Assembly (NCBI RefSeq): GCF_051020955.1
Contig: NW_027476295.1
Coordinates: forward strand, 1-64,000
DNA from: Megalopta genalis
Lineage: Eukaryota > Arthropoda > Insecta > Hymenoptera > Halictidae
Direction of reading: 5' to 3'
DNA: 64,000 nt
The notes beneath the pieces are model-generated. The model searched no databases. It saw only the letters and a program-made list of their open reading frames with translations, and had not been told where the DNA came from. How positions within the stretch are numbered: position 1 is the first letter of the stretch; the number at the start of each line of letters is the position of its first letter. This document shows positions 13,401 through 27,350 of this stretch, piece after piece. The position numbers and the translations under genes are program-made.

Positions 13401-15614
13401 AATAAATGCGAAATAGAAGGCTTAGCATCAAATCCATGCGACACAAATTATTTATCTTCGTATACTTGCAATATAAGTGATATAGCTTCAAATGCAGGTG
13501 AAACAAACCAGTGATCTTCAAATCCAAACGTAACACTTGATTTAACTTCAAATCAATGGGAAGTAGAAGATTTACCTTTAAATCCATGCGAAACAAATGG
13601 TTTAGCTTCAAATACTTGTGATATACATGATTTAGTTTCAGCTGCATGCGAAACAAACGAGTTAGCTTCAAATCCAAGCGAAACACATGATTTAGCTTCA
13701 AATCAATGCGAAGTAGAAGGCTTAGCATCAAATCCATGCAACACAAATTATTTAGCTTCGTTTACTTGCGATATAAGTGATATAGCTTCAAATGCAGGCG
13801 AAACAAACGAGTGATCTTCAAATCCAAGCGTAACACATGATTTATCTTCAAATCAAAGGGAAGTAGAAGATTTACCTTCAAACCATGCGAAACAAATGGC
13901 TTAGCTTCAAATACCTTTGATATACATGATTTAGCTTCAACTGCATGCGAAACAAACGAGATAGCTTCAAATCCAAGCGAAACACATGATTCAGCTTCAA
14001 ATCAATGCGAAACAAATGGTTTAGCTTCAAATACTTGTGATATACATGATTTAGCATCAACTGCATGCGAAACAAACGAGTTAGCTTCAAATCCAAGCGA
14101 AACACATGATTTAGCTTCAAATCAATGCGAAATAGAAGGCTTAGCATCAAATCCATGCGACACAAATTATTTAGCTTCGTATACTTGCGATATAAGTGAT
14201 ATAGCTTCAAATGCAGGCGAAACAAACGAGTGATCTGCAAATCCAAGCGTAACACATGATTTAACTTCAAATCAATGTGAAGTAGCAGATTTACCATCAA
14301 ATCCATGCGAAACAAATGGTTTAGCTTCAAATACTTGTGATATACATGATTTAGCTTCAGCTGCATGGGAAACAAACGAGTTAGCTTCAAATCCAAGCGA
14401 AACACATGATTTAGCTTTAAATCAATGCGAAGTAGAAGATTTACCTTCAAATCCATGCGAAACAAATTGCTTAGCTTCAAATACTTTTGATATACATGAT
14501 TTAGCTTCAGCTGCATGCGAAACAATCGGGTTAGCTTCAAATCCAAGCGAAACACATGATTTAGCTTCAAATCAATTGCGAAATAGAAGGCTTAGCATCA
14601 AATCCATGCAACACAAATTATTTAGCTTCTTACACTTGCGATATAAGTGATAAAGCTTCAAATGCAGGTGAAACAAACGAGTGATCTTCAAATCCAAGCG
14701 AAATAGAAGGCTTAGCATCAAATCCATGCGACTCAAATTATTTAGCTTCAAATACTTGTGATATACATGATTTAGCTTCAGCTGCATGCGAAACAAACGA
14801 GTTAGCTTCAAATCCAAGCGAAATACATGATTTAGCTTCAAATCAATGCGAAGTAGAAGATTTACCTTCAAATCCATGCGAAACAAATGGCTTAGCTTCA
14901 AATACTTGTGATATACATGATATAGCTTCAACTGCATGCGAAACAAACGTGTTTGCTTCAAATCCAAGCGAAACACATGATTTAGCTTCAAATCACTGCG
15001 AAGCATCAAATCCATGCAACACAAATTATTTAGCTTCTTATACTTGCGATATAAGTGATAAAGCTTCAAAAGCAGGCGAAACAAACGAGTGAGCTGTAAA
15101 TCCAAGCGTAACACATGAGTTAACTTCAACTCAATGGGAAGTAGAAGATTTACCTTCAAATCCATGCGAAACAAATGGCTTAGCATCAAATACCTTTGAT
15201 ATACATGATTTAGCTTCAACTGCATGCGAAACAAACGAGTTAGCTTCAAATCCAAGCGAAACACATGATTTAGCTTCAAATCAATGCGAAATAGAAGGCT
15301 TAGTATCAAATCCATGAAACACAAATTATTTAGCTTCTTATACTTGCGATATAAGTGATAAAGCATCAAAAGCAGGCGAAACAAACGAGTGAGCTGTAAA
15401 TCCAAGCGTAACACATGAGTTAACTTCAAATCAATGGGAATTAGCAGATTTACCTTCAAATCCACGCGAAACAAATGGTTTAGCTTCAAATACTTGTGAT
15501 ATACATGATTTAGCTTCAGCTGCATGCGAAACAAACGAGTTAGCTTCAAATCCAAGCGAAACACATGTTTTAGCTTCAAATCAATGCGAAATAGAAGGCT
15601 TAGTATCAAATCCA
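10350..15614. repeat. 2,904-bp-spaced duplication (10,350-12,710 and 13,254-15,614)
   Basis: The two intervals align at a constant offset of 2,904. They share a 1-bp insertion giving AATTGCGAAAT (11,671 and 14,575), a 12-bp deletion giving ACTGCGAAGCATC (12,091 and 14,995) and the 7-bp insertion (10,472 and 13,376). The piece from 11,852 also matches position 1 onward. Between them, 12,711-13,253 is built from other array segments. At 12,711 TGCAACAC replaces TGAAACAC, which marks a crossover. The right copy runs on into block A2. Confidence 0.85.
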
Positions 15615-18600
15615 TGAAACACAAATTATTTAGCTTCTTATAATTGCGATATAAGTGATAAAGCTTCAAATGCAGGCGAAACAAACGAGTGAGCTTTAAA
15701 TCCAAGCGTAACACATGATTTAACTTCAAATCAATGCGAAGTAGAAGATTTACCTTCGAATCCATGCGAAACAAATAGCTTAACTTCAAATACCTTTGAT
15801 ATACATGATTTAGCTTCAACTGCATGCGAAACAAACGAGTTAGCTTCAAATTCAAGCGAAACACATGATTTAGCTTCAAATCAATGCGAAATAGAAGGCT
15901 TAGCATCAAATCCATGCGACACAAATTATTTAGCTTCGTATACTTGCGATATAAGTGATATAGCTTCAAATGCAGGCGAAACAAACGAGTGATCTTCAAA
16001 TCCAAGCGTAACACATGATTTAACTTCAAATCAATGGGAAGTAGCAGATTTACCATCAAATCCATGCGAAACAAATGGTTTAGCTTCAAATACTTGTGAT
16101 ATACATGATTTAGCTTCAGCTGCATGGGAAACAAACGAGTTAGCTTCAAATCCATGCGAAACACATGATTTACCTTCAAATCAATGCGAAGTAGAAGGAT
16201 TAGCATCAAATCCATGCAACACAAATTATTTAGCTTCTTATAATTGCGATATAAGTGATAAAGCTTCAAATGCAGGCGAAACAAACGAGTGAGCTTTAAA
16301 TCCAAGCGTAACACATGATTTAACTTCAAATCAATGCGAAGTAGAAGATTTACCTCCGAATCCATGCGAAACAAATGGCTTAACTTCAAATACCTTTGAT
16401 ATACATGATTTAGCTTCAACTGCATGCGAAACAAACGAGTTAGCTTCAAATCCAAGCGAAACACATGATTTAGCTTCAAATCAATGCGAAATAGAAGGCT
16501 TAGCATCAAATCCATGCGACACAAATTATTTAGCTTCGTTTACTTGCGATATAAGTGATATAGCTTCAAATGCAGGCGAAACAAACGAGTGATCTTCAAA
16601 TCCAAGCGTAACACATGATTTATCTTCAAATCAAAGGGAAGTAGAAGATTTACCTTCAAACCATGCGAAACAAATGGCTTAGCTTCAAATACCTTTGATA
16701 TACATGATTTAGCTTCAACTGCATGCGAAACAAACGAGTTAGCTTCAAATCCAAGCGAAACACATGATTCAGCTTCAAATCAATGCGAAACAAATGGTTT
16801 AGCTTCAAATACTTGTGATATACATGATTTAGCATCAACTGCATGCGAAACAAACGAGTTAGCTTCAAATCCAAGCGAAACACATGATTTAGCTTCAAAT
16901 CAATGCGAAATAGAAGGCTTAGCATCAAATCCATGCGACACAAATTATTTAGCTTCGTATACTTGCGATATAAGTGATATAGCTTCAAATGCAGGCGAAA
17001 CAAACGAGTGATCTGCAAATCCAAGCGTAACACATGATTTAACTTCAAATCAATGTGAAGTAGCAGATTTACCATCAAATCCATGCGAAACAAATGGTTT
17101 AGCTTCAAATACTTGTGATATACATGATTTAGCTTCAGCTGCATGGGAAACAAACGAGTTAGCTTCAAATCCAAGCGAAACACATGATTTAGCTTTAAAT
17201 CAATGCGAAGTAGAAGGATTAGCTTCAAATCCATGCAACACAAATTATTTAGCTTCTTATAATTGCGATATAAGTGATAAAGCTTCAAATGCAGGCGAAA
17301 CAAACGAGTGAGCTTTAAATCCAAGCGTAACACATGATTTAACTACAAATCAATGCGAAGTAGAAGATTTACCTTCGAATCCATGCGAACAAATGGCTTA
17401 ACTTCAAATACTTTTGATGTACATGATTAAGCTTCAACTGCATGCGAAACAAACGAGTTAGCTTCAAATCCAAGCGAAACACATGATTTAGCTTCAAATC
17501 AATGCGAAATAGAAGGCTTAGCATCAAATCCATGAGACACAAATTATTTAGCTTCGTATACTTGCGATATAAGTGATATAGCTTCAAATGCAGGCGAAAC
17601 AAACGAGTGATCTTCAAATCCAAGCGTAACACATGATTTATCTTCAAATCAAAGGGAAGTAGAAGATTTACCTTCAAACCATGCGAAACAAATGGCTTAG
17701 CTTCAAATACCTTTGATATACATGATTTAGCTTCAACTGCATGCGAAACAAACGAGTTAGCTTCAAATCCAAGCGAAACACATGATTTGGCTTCAAATCA
17801 ATGCGAAACAAATGGTTTAGCTTCAAATACTTGTGATATACACGATTTAGCTTCAACTGCATGCGAAACAAACGAGTTATCTTCAAATCCAAGCGAAACA
17901 CACGATTGAGCTTCAAATCAATGCGAAATAGAAGGCTTAGCATCAAATCCATGCGACACAAATTATTTAGCTTCGTATACTTGCGATATAAGTGATATAG
18001 CTTCAAATGCAGGTGACACAAACGAGTGATCTTCAAATCCAAGCGTAACACATGATTTAACTTCAAATCAATGGGAAGTAGAAGATTTACCTTCAAATCC
18101 ATGCGAAACAAATGGTTTAGCTTCAAATACTTGTGATATACATGATTTAGCTTCAACTGCATGCGAAACAAACGAGTTAGCTTCAAATCCAAGCGAAACA
18201 CATGATTTAGCTTCAAATCAATGCGAAATAGAAGGCTTAGCATCAAATCCATGCAACACAAATTATTTAGCTTGGTATACTTGCGATATAAGTGATATAG
18301 CTTCAAATGCAGACGAAACAAACGAGTGATCTTCAAATCCAAGCGTAACACGTGATTTAACTTCAAATCCATGCGAAACAAATGGTTCAGCCTCAAATAC
18401 TTGTGATACACATGAATTTGTTCAGCTGCATGCGAAACAAACGAGTTAGCTACAAATCCAAGCGAAACACATGATTTAGCTTCAAATCAATGCGAAGTAG
18501 AAGTCTTAGCATCAAATCCATGCAACAAAAATTATTTAGCTTCTTATACTTGCGATATAAGTGATAAAGCTTCAAATGCAGGCGAAACAAACGAGTTAGC

Positions 18601-20449
18601 TTCAAATCCAAGCGTAACACATGATTTAACTTCAAATCAATGCGAAGTAGAAGATTTACCTTCAAATCCATGCGAAACAAATGGTTTAGCTTCAAATACT
18701 TGTGATATACATGGTTTAGCTTCAACTGCATGCGAATCAAACGAGTTAGCTTCAAATCCAAGCGAAACACATGATTTAGCTTCAAATCAATGCGAAGTAG
18801 AAGGCTTAGCATCAAATCCATGCAACACAAATTATTTAGCTTCTTATACTTGCGATATAAGTGATAAAGCTTCAAATGCTGGCGAAACACACGAGTGATC
18901 TTCAAATACAAGCGTAACACATGATTTAACTTCAAATCAACGGGAAGTAGAAGATTTAACTTCAAATCCAAGCGAAGCAAATGGTTTAGCTTCAAATACT
19001 TGTGATATACATGATTTAGCTTCAGCTGCATGCGAAACAAACGAGTTAGCTTCAATTCCAAGCGATACACATGATTTAGCTTCAAATCAATGCGAAGTAG
19101 AAGGCTTAGCTTCAAATCCATGCGACACAAATTATTTAGCTTCGTATACTTGCGATCTGAGTGATATAGCTTCAAATGCAGTCGAAACAAACGAGTGATC
19201 TTCAAATCCAAGCGTAACACGTGATTTAACTTCAAATCAATGCGAAGTAGAAGATTTACCTTCAAATCCATGCGAAACAAATGGTTTAGCTTCAAATACT
19301 TGTGATATACATGATTTAGCTTCAGCTGCATGCGAAACAAACGAGTTAGCTTAAAATCCAAGCGTAACACATGATTTAAATTCAAATCAATACGAAGTAG
19401 AAGATTTACCTTCAAATCAATGCGAAACAAATGGTTCAGCTTCAAATACTTGTGATATACATGATTTAGCTTCAGCTGCATGCGAAACAAACGAGTGAGC
19501 ATAAAACCAAGCGTAACACATGATTTAAATTCAAATCAATACGAAGTAGAAGATTTACCTTCAAATCAATGCGGAACAAATGGTTCAGCTTCAAATACTT
19601 GTGATATACATGATTTAACTTCAGCTGCATGCGAAACAAACGAGTGAGCTTAAAATCCAAGCGTAACACATGATTTAACTTCAAATCAATGGGAAGTAGA
19701 AGATTTACCTTCAAATCCATGCGAAACAAATGGTTTAGCTTCAAATACATGTGATATACATGATTTAGCTTCAGCTGCATGCGAAAAAAACGAGTTAGCT
19801 TCAAATCCAAGAAAAACACATGATTTAGATTCAAATCAATTCGAAATAGAAGGCTTAGCATCAAATCCATGCGACACAAATTATTTAGCTTCGTATACTT
19901 GCAATATAAGTGATATAGCTTCAAATGCAGGTGAAACAAACGAGTGATCTTCAAATCCGAGCGTAACACTTGATTTAACTTCAAATCAATGGGAAGTAGA
20001 AGATTTACCTTCAAATCCATGCGAAACAAATGGTTTAGCTTCAAATACTTTTGATATACATGATTTAGCTTCAGCTTCATGCGAAACAAACGAGTTAGCT
20101 TCAAATCCAAGCGAAACACATGATTTAGCTTCAAATCAATGCGAAGTAGAAGGCTTAGCATCAAATCCATGCAACACAAATTATATAGCTTCTTATACTT
20201 GCGATATAAGTGATAAAGCTTCAAATGCAGGCGAAACAAACGAGTGAGCTTTAAATCGAAGCATAACACATGATTTAGCTTCAAATCAATGCGAAGTAGA
20301 AGATTTACCTTCAAATCCATTCGAAACAAATGGTTTAGCTTCAGATACTTGTGATAAACATGATTGAGCTTCAACTGCATGCGAAACAAACGTGTTAGCT
20401 TCCAATCCAAGCGAAACACATGATTTAGCTTCAAATCAATGCGAAGTAG

Positions 20450-23400
20450 AAGTCTTAGCATCAAATCCATGCGACACAAATTATTTAGCTTCGTATACTT
20501 GCAATATAAGTGATATAGCTTCAAATGCAGGTGAAACAAACGAGTGATCTTCAAATCGGAGCGTAACACTTGATTTAACTTCAAATCAATGGGAAGTAGA
20601 AGATTTACCTTCAAATCCATGCGAAACAAATGGTTTAGCTTCAAATACTTTTGATATACATGATTTAGCTTCAGCTTCATGCGAAACAAACGAGTTAGCT
20701 TCAAATCCAAGCGAAACACATGATTTAGCTTCAAATCAATGCGAAGTAGAAGGCTTAGCATCAAATCCATGCAACACAAATTATTTAGCTTCTTATACTT
20801 GCGATATAAGTGATAAAGCTTCAAATGCAGGCGAAACAAACGAGTGAGTGATCTTCAAATCCAAGCGTAACACTTGATTTAACTTCAAATCAATGGGAAG
20901 TAGAAGATTTACCTTCAAATCCATGCGAAACAAATGGTTTAGCTTCAAATAATTGTGATATACATGATTTAGCTTCAGCTGCATGCGAAACAAACGAGTT
21001 ACCTTCAAATCCAAGCGAAACTTCAAACACATGATTTAGCTTCAAATAAATGCGAAATAGAAGGCTTAGCATCAAATCCATGCGACACAAATTATTTAGC
21101 TTCGTATACTTGCAATATAAGTGATATAGCTTCAAATGCAGGTGAAACAAACCAGTGATCTTCAAATCCAAACGTAACACTTGATTTAACTTCAAATCAA
21201 TGGGAAGTAGAATATTTACCTTTAAATCCATGCGAAACAAATGGTTTAGCTTCAAATACTTGTGATATACATGATTTAGTTTCAGCTGCATGCGAAACAA
21301 ACGAGTTAGCTTCAAATCCAAGCGAAACACATGATTTAGCTTCAAATCAATGCGAAGTAGAAGGCTTAGCATCAAATCCATGCAACACAAATTATTTAGC
21401 TTCTCATACTTGCGATATAAGTGATAAAGCATCAAATGCAGGCGAAACAAACGAGTAAGCTTTAAATCCAAGCGTAACACATGATTTAACTTCAAATCAA
21501 AGCGAACTAGAAGATTTACCTTCAAATCAATGCGAAACAAATGGTTTAGCTTCAAATACTTGTGATATACATGATTTAGCTTCAACAGCATGCGAAACAA
21601 ACGAGTTAACTTCAAATCCAAGCGAAACACATGATTTAGCTTCAAATCAATGCGAAGTAGAAGGCTTAGCATCAAATCCATGCAACACAAATTATTTAGC
21701 TTCTTATACTTGCGATATAAGTGATAAAGCATCAAATGCAGGCGAAACAAACGAGTGAGCTTTAAATCCAAGCGTAAAACATGATTTAACTACAAATCAA
21801 AGCGAAGTAGAAGATTTACCTTCAAATCTATGCGAAACAAATAGTTTAGATTCAAATACTTGTGATATACATGATTTAGCTTCAACTGCATGCGAAACAA
21901 ACGAGTTAGCATCAAATCCAAGCGAAACACATGATTTAGCTTCAAATCAATGCGAAGTAGAAGGCTTAGCATCAAATCCATGCAACACAAATAATTTAGC
22001 TTCTTATACTTGCGATATAAGTGATAAAGCTTCAAATGCAGGTGAAACAAACGAGTGAGCTTTAAATCCAAGCGTAACACATGATTTAACTTCAAATCAA
22101 TGCGAAGTAGAAGCTTTAACTTCAAATCCATGCGAAACAAATGGTTCAGCTTCAAATACTTGTGATACACATGAATTTGCTTCAGCTGCATGCGAAACAA
22201 ACGATTTAGCTTCACACCCAAGGGAAACACATGATTTAACTTCAAATCAATGCGAAGTAGAAGGCTTACCATCAAATCCATGCAACACAAATTATTTAGC
22301 TTCTTATACTTGCGATATAAGTGATATAGCTTCAACTGCATGCGAAACAAACGAGTTAGCTTCAAATCCAAGCGAAACACATGATTTAACTTCAAATCAA
22401 TGCGAAGTAGAAGATTTAGGTTCAAATCCATGCGAAACAAATGGTTTAGCTTCAAATACTTGTGATATACATGATTTAGCTTCAACAGTATGCGAAACAA
22501 ACGAGTTAACTTCAAATCCAAGCGAAACACATGATTTAGCTTCAAATCAATGCGAAGTAGAAGTCTTAGCATCAAATCCATGCGACACAAATTATTTAGC
22601 TTCGTATACTTGCAATATAAGTGATATAGCTTCAAATGCAGGTGAAACAAACGAGTGATCTTCAAATCGGAGCGTAACACTTGATTTAACTTCAAATCAA
22701 TGGGAAGTAGAAGATTTACCTTCAAATCCATGCGAAAAAAATGGTTTAGCTTCAAATACTTTTGATATACATGATTTAGCTTCAGCTTCATGCGAAACAA
22801 ACGAGTTAGCTTCAAATCCAAGCGAAACACATGATTTAGCTTCAAATCAATGCGAAGTAGAAGGCTTAGCATCAAATCCATGCAACACAAATTATTTAGC
22901 TTCTTATACTTGCGATATAAGTGATAAAGCTTCAAATGCAGGCGAAACAAACGAGTGAGTGATCTTCAAATCCAAGCGTAACACTTGATTTAACTTCAAA
23001 TCAATGGGAAGTAGAAGATTTACCTTCAAATCCATGCGAAACAAATGGTTTAGCTTCAAATAATTGTGATATACATGATTTAGCTTCAGCTGCATGCGAA
23101 ACAAACGAGTTACCTTCAAATCCAAGCGAAACTTCAAACACATGATTTAGCTTCAAATAAATGCGAAATAGAAGGCTTAGCATCAAATCCATGCGACACA
23201 AATTATTTAGCTTCGTATACTTGCAATATAAGTGATATAGCTTCAAATGCAGGTGAAACAAACCAGTGATCTTCAAATCCAAACGTAACACTTGATTTAA
23301 CTTCAAATCAATGGGAAGTAGAATATTTACCTTTAAATCCATGCGAAACAAATGGGTTAGCTTCAAATACTTGTGATATACATGATTTAGTTTCAGCTGC

Positions 23401-23886
23401 ATGCGAAACAAACGAGTTAGCTTCAAATCCAAGCGAAACACATGATTTAGCTTCAAATCAATGCGAAGTAGAAGGCTTAGAATCAAATCCATGCAACACA
23501 AATTATTTAGCTTCTCATACTTGCGATATAAGTGATAAAGCATCAAATGCAGGCGAAACAAACGAGTAAGCTTTAAATCCAAGCGTAACACATGATTTAA
23601 CTTCAAATCAAAGCGAACTAGAAGATTTACCTTCAAATCAATGCGAAACAAATGGTTTAGCTTCAAATACTTGTGATATACATGATTTAGCTTCAACAGC
23701 ATGCGAAACAAACGAGTTAACTTCAAATCCAAGCGAAACACATGATTTAGCTTCAAATCAATGCGAAGTAGAAGGCTTAGCATCAAATCCATGCAACACA
23801 AATTATTTAGCTTCTTATACTTGCGATATAAGTGATAAAGCATCAAATGCAGGCGAAACAAACGAGTGAGCTTTAAATCCAAGCGT
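20450..23886. repeat. 2,111-bp-spaced tandem duplication inside block A2
   Basis: Positions 20,450-21,775 match 22,561-23,886. Both copies begin at a GAAGTCTTAGCATC variant and include the 4-bp insertion GAGTGAGTGATC and the 7-bp insertion (21,021 and 23,132). The offset equals seven 300-bp HORs plus 7 plus 4 bp, which is what the two indels predict. After 21,775 the first copy jumps to sequence equivalent to 7,771 in block A1, skipping 450 bp that the second copy keeps. Block A1 has one copy only. Confidence 0.85.
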
Positions 23887-26800
23887 AAAACATGATTTAA
23901 CTTCAAATCAATGCGAAGTAGAAGCTTTAACTTCAAATCCATGCGAAACAAATGGTTCAGCTTCAAATACTTGTGATACACATGAATTTGCTTCAGCTGC
24001 ATGCGAAACAAACGATTTAGCTTCACACCCAAGGGAAACACATGATTTAACTTCAAATCAATGCGAAGTAGAAGGCTTACCATCAAATCCATGCAACACA
24101 AATTATTTAGCTTCTTATACTTGCGATATAAGTGATATAGCTTCAACTGCATGCGAAACAAACGAGTTAGCTTCAAATCCAAGCGAAACACATGATTTAA
24201 CTTCAAATCAATGCGAAGTAGAAGATTTAGGTTCAAATCCATGCGAAACAAATGGTTTAGCTTCAAATACTTGTGATATACATGATTTAGCTTCAACAGC
24301 ATGCGAAACAATCGAGTTAACTTCAAATCCAAGCGAAACACATGATTTAGCTTCAAATCAATGCGAAGTAGAAGGCTTAGCATCAAATCCATGCAACACA
24401 AATTATATAGCTTCTTATACTTGCGATATAAGTGATAAAGCTTCAAATGCAGGCGAAACAAACGAGTGAGCTTCAAATCCAAGCGAAACACATGATTTAG
24501 CTTCAAATCAATGCGAAGTAGAAGGCTTAGCATCGAATCCATGCAACACAAATTATTTAGCTTCTTATACTTGCGATATAAGTGATAAAGCATCAAATGC
24601 AGGCGAAACAAACGAGTGAGCTTTAAATCCAAGCGTAAAACATGATTTAACTTCAAATCAAAGCGAAGTAGAAGATTTACCTTCAAATCTATGCGAAACA
24701 AATAGTTTAGATTCAAATACTTGTGATATACATGATTTAGCTTCAACTGCATGCGAAACAAACGAGTTAGCTTCAAATCCAAGCGAAACACATGATTTAG
24801 CTTCAAATCAATGCGAAGTAGAAGGCTTAGCATCAAATCCATGCAACACAAATCATTTAGCTTCTTATACTTGCGATATAAGTGATAAAGCTTCAAATGC
24901 AGGTGAAACAAACGAGTGAGCTTTAAATCCAAGCGTAACACATGATTTAACTTCAAATCAATGCGAAGTAGAAGCTTTAACTTCAAATCCATGCGAAACA
25001 AATGGTTCAGCTTCAAATACTTGTGATACACATGAATTTGCTTCAGCTGCATGCGAAACAAACGATTTAGCTTCACACCCAAGGGAAACACATGATTTAA
25101 CTTCAAATCAATGCGAAGTAGAAGGCTTACCATCAAATCCATGCAACACAAATTATTTAGCTTCTTATACTTGCGATATAAGTGATATAGCTTCAACTGC
25201 ATGCGAAACAAACGAGTTAGCTTCAAATCCAAGCGAAACACATGATTTAACTTCAAATCAATGCGAAGTAGAAGATTTAGGTTCAAATCCATGCGAAACA
25301 AATGGTTTAGCTTCAAATACTTGTGATGTACATGATTTAGCTTCAACAGCATGCGAAACAAACGAGTTAACTTCAAATCCAAGCGAAACACATGATTTAG
25401 CTTCAAATCAATGCGAAGTAGAAGGCTTAGCTTCAAATCCATGCGACACAAATTATTTAGCTTCGTATACTTGCGATATAAGTGATATAGCTTCAAATGC
25501 AGTCGAAACAAACGAGTGATCTTCAAATCCAAGCGTAACACGTGATTTAACTTCAAATCAATGCGAAGTAGAAGATTTACCTTCAAATCCATGCGAAACA
25601 AATGGTTTAGCTTCAAATACTTGTGATATACATGATTTAGCTTCAGCTGCATGCGAAACAAACGAGTTAGCTTAAAATCCAAGCGTAACACATGATTTAA
25701 ATTCAAATCAATACGAAGTAGAAGATTTACCTTCAAATCAATGCGAAACAAATGGTTCAGCTTCAAATACTTGTGATATACATGATTTAGCTTCAGCTGC
25801 ATGCGAAACAAACGAGTTAGCTTCAATTCCAAGCGATACACATGATTTAGCTTCAAATCAATGCGAAGTAGAAGGCTTAGCTTCAAATCCATGCGACACA
25901 AATTATTTAGCTTCGTATACTTGCGATATAAGTGATATAGCTTCAAATGCAGGCGAAACAAACGAGTGATCTTCAAATCCAAGCGTAACACGTGATTTAA
26001 CTTCAAATCAATGCGAAGTAGAAGATTTACCTTCAAATCCATGCGAAACAAATGGTTTAGCTTCAAATACTTGTGATATACATGATTTAGCTTCAGCTGC
26101 ATGCGAAACAAACGAGTTAGCTTAAAATCCAAGCGTAACACATGATTTAAATTCAAATCAATACGAAGTAGAAGATTTACCTTCAAATCAATGCGGAACA
26201 AATGGTTCTGCTTCAAATACTTGTGATATACATGATTTAGCTTCAGCTGCATGCGAAACAAACGAGTGAGCTTAAAATCCAAGCGTAACACATGATTTAA
26301 CTTCAAATCAATGGGAAGTAGAAGATTTACCTTCAAATCCATGCGAAACAAATGGTTTAGCTTCAAATACATGTGATATACATGATTTAGCTTCAGCTGC
26401 ATGCGAAAAAAACGAGTTAGCTTCAAATCCAAGAAAAACACATGATTTAGATTAAAATCAATTCGAAATAGAAGGCTTAGCATCAAATCCATGCGACACA
26501 AATTATTTAGCTTCGTATACTTGCAATATAAGTGATATAGCTTCAAATGCAGGTGAAACAAACGAGTGATCTTCAAATCCGAGCGTAACACTTGATTTAA
26601 CTTCAAATCAATGGGAAGTAGAAGATTTACCTTCAAATCCATGCGAAACAAATGGTTTAGCTTCAAATACTTTTGATATACATGATTTAGCTTCAGCTTC
26701 ATGCGAAACAAACGAGTTAGCTTCAAATCCAAGCGAAACACATGATTTAGCTTCAAATCAATGCGAAGTAGAAGGCTTAGCATCAAATCCATGCAACACA

Positions 26801-27350
26801 AATTATATAGCTTCTTATACTTGCGATATAAGTGATAAAGCTTCAAATGCAGGCGAAACAAACGAGTGAGCTTTAAATCGAAGCATAACACATGATTTAG
26901 CTTCAAATCAATGCGAAGTAGAAGATTTACCTTCAAATCCATTCGAAACAAATGGTTTAGCTTCAGATACTTGTGATAAACATGATTGAGCTTCAACTGC
27001 ATGCGAAACAAACGAGTTAGCTTCAAATCCAAGCGAAACACATGATTTAGCTTCAAATCAATGCGAAGTAGAAGGCTTAGCATCAAATCCATGCAACACA
27101 AATTATTTAGCTTCATATATTTGCGATATAAGTGATATAGCTTCAAATGCAGGTGAAACAAACGAGTGATCTTCAAATCCAAGCGTAACACTTGATTTAA
27201 CTTCAAATCAATGGGAAGTAGAAGATTTACCTTCAAATCCATGCGAAACAAATGGTTTAGCTTCAAATAATTGTGGTATACATGATTTAGCTTCAGCTGC
27301 ATGCGAAACAAACGAGTTACCTTCAAATCCAAGCGAAACTTCAAACACAT
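23001..27350 (-). other. Longest minus-strand open frame (1,449 codons), repeat-derived, probably not a gene
   Basis: It reads from an ATG at 27,348-27,350, inside a monomer with the 7-bp insertion (start MCLKFRLD), to a TGA at 23,001. Nearly all of it is a decapeptide repeat of the type LKLNHVFRLD, rich in L, K, R, N and H, with no unique domain and no signal peptide. At the next 7-bp insertion (23,132) the phase changes to a FEAKSCVSLG type and soon ends. The frame is open because the monomer in this phase lacks TTA, CTA and TCA on the + strand and 30 is divisible by 3. Homologous array segments break it with frame-shifting indels, so I infer no protein constraint. A weak alternative is a repeat-protein exon. 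Confidence 0.8.
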
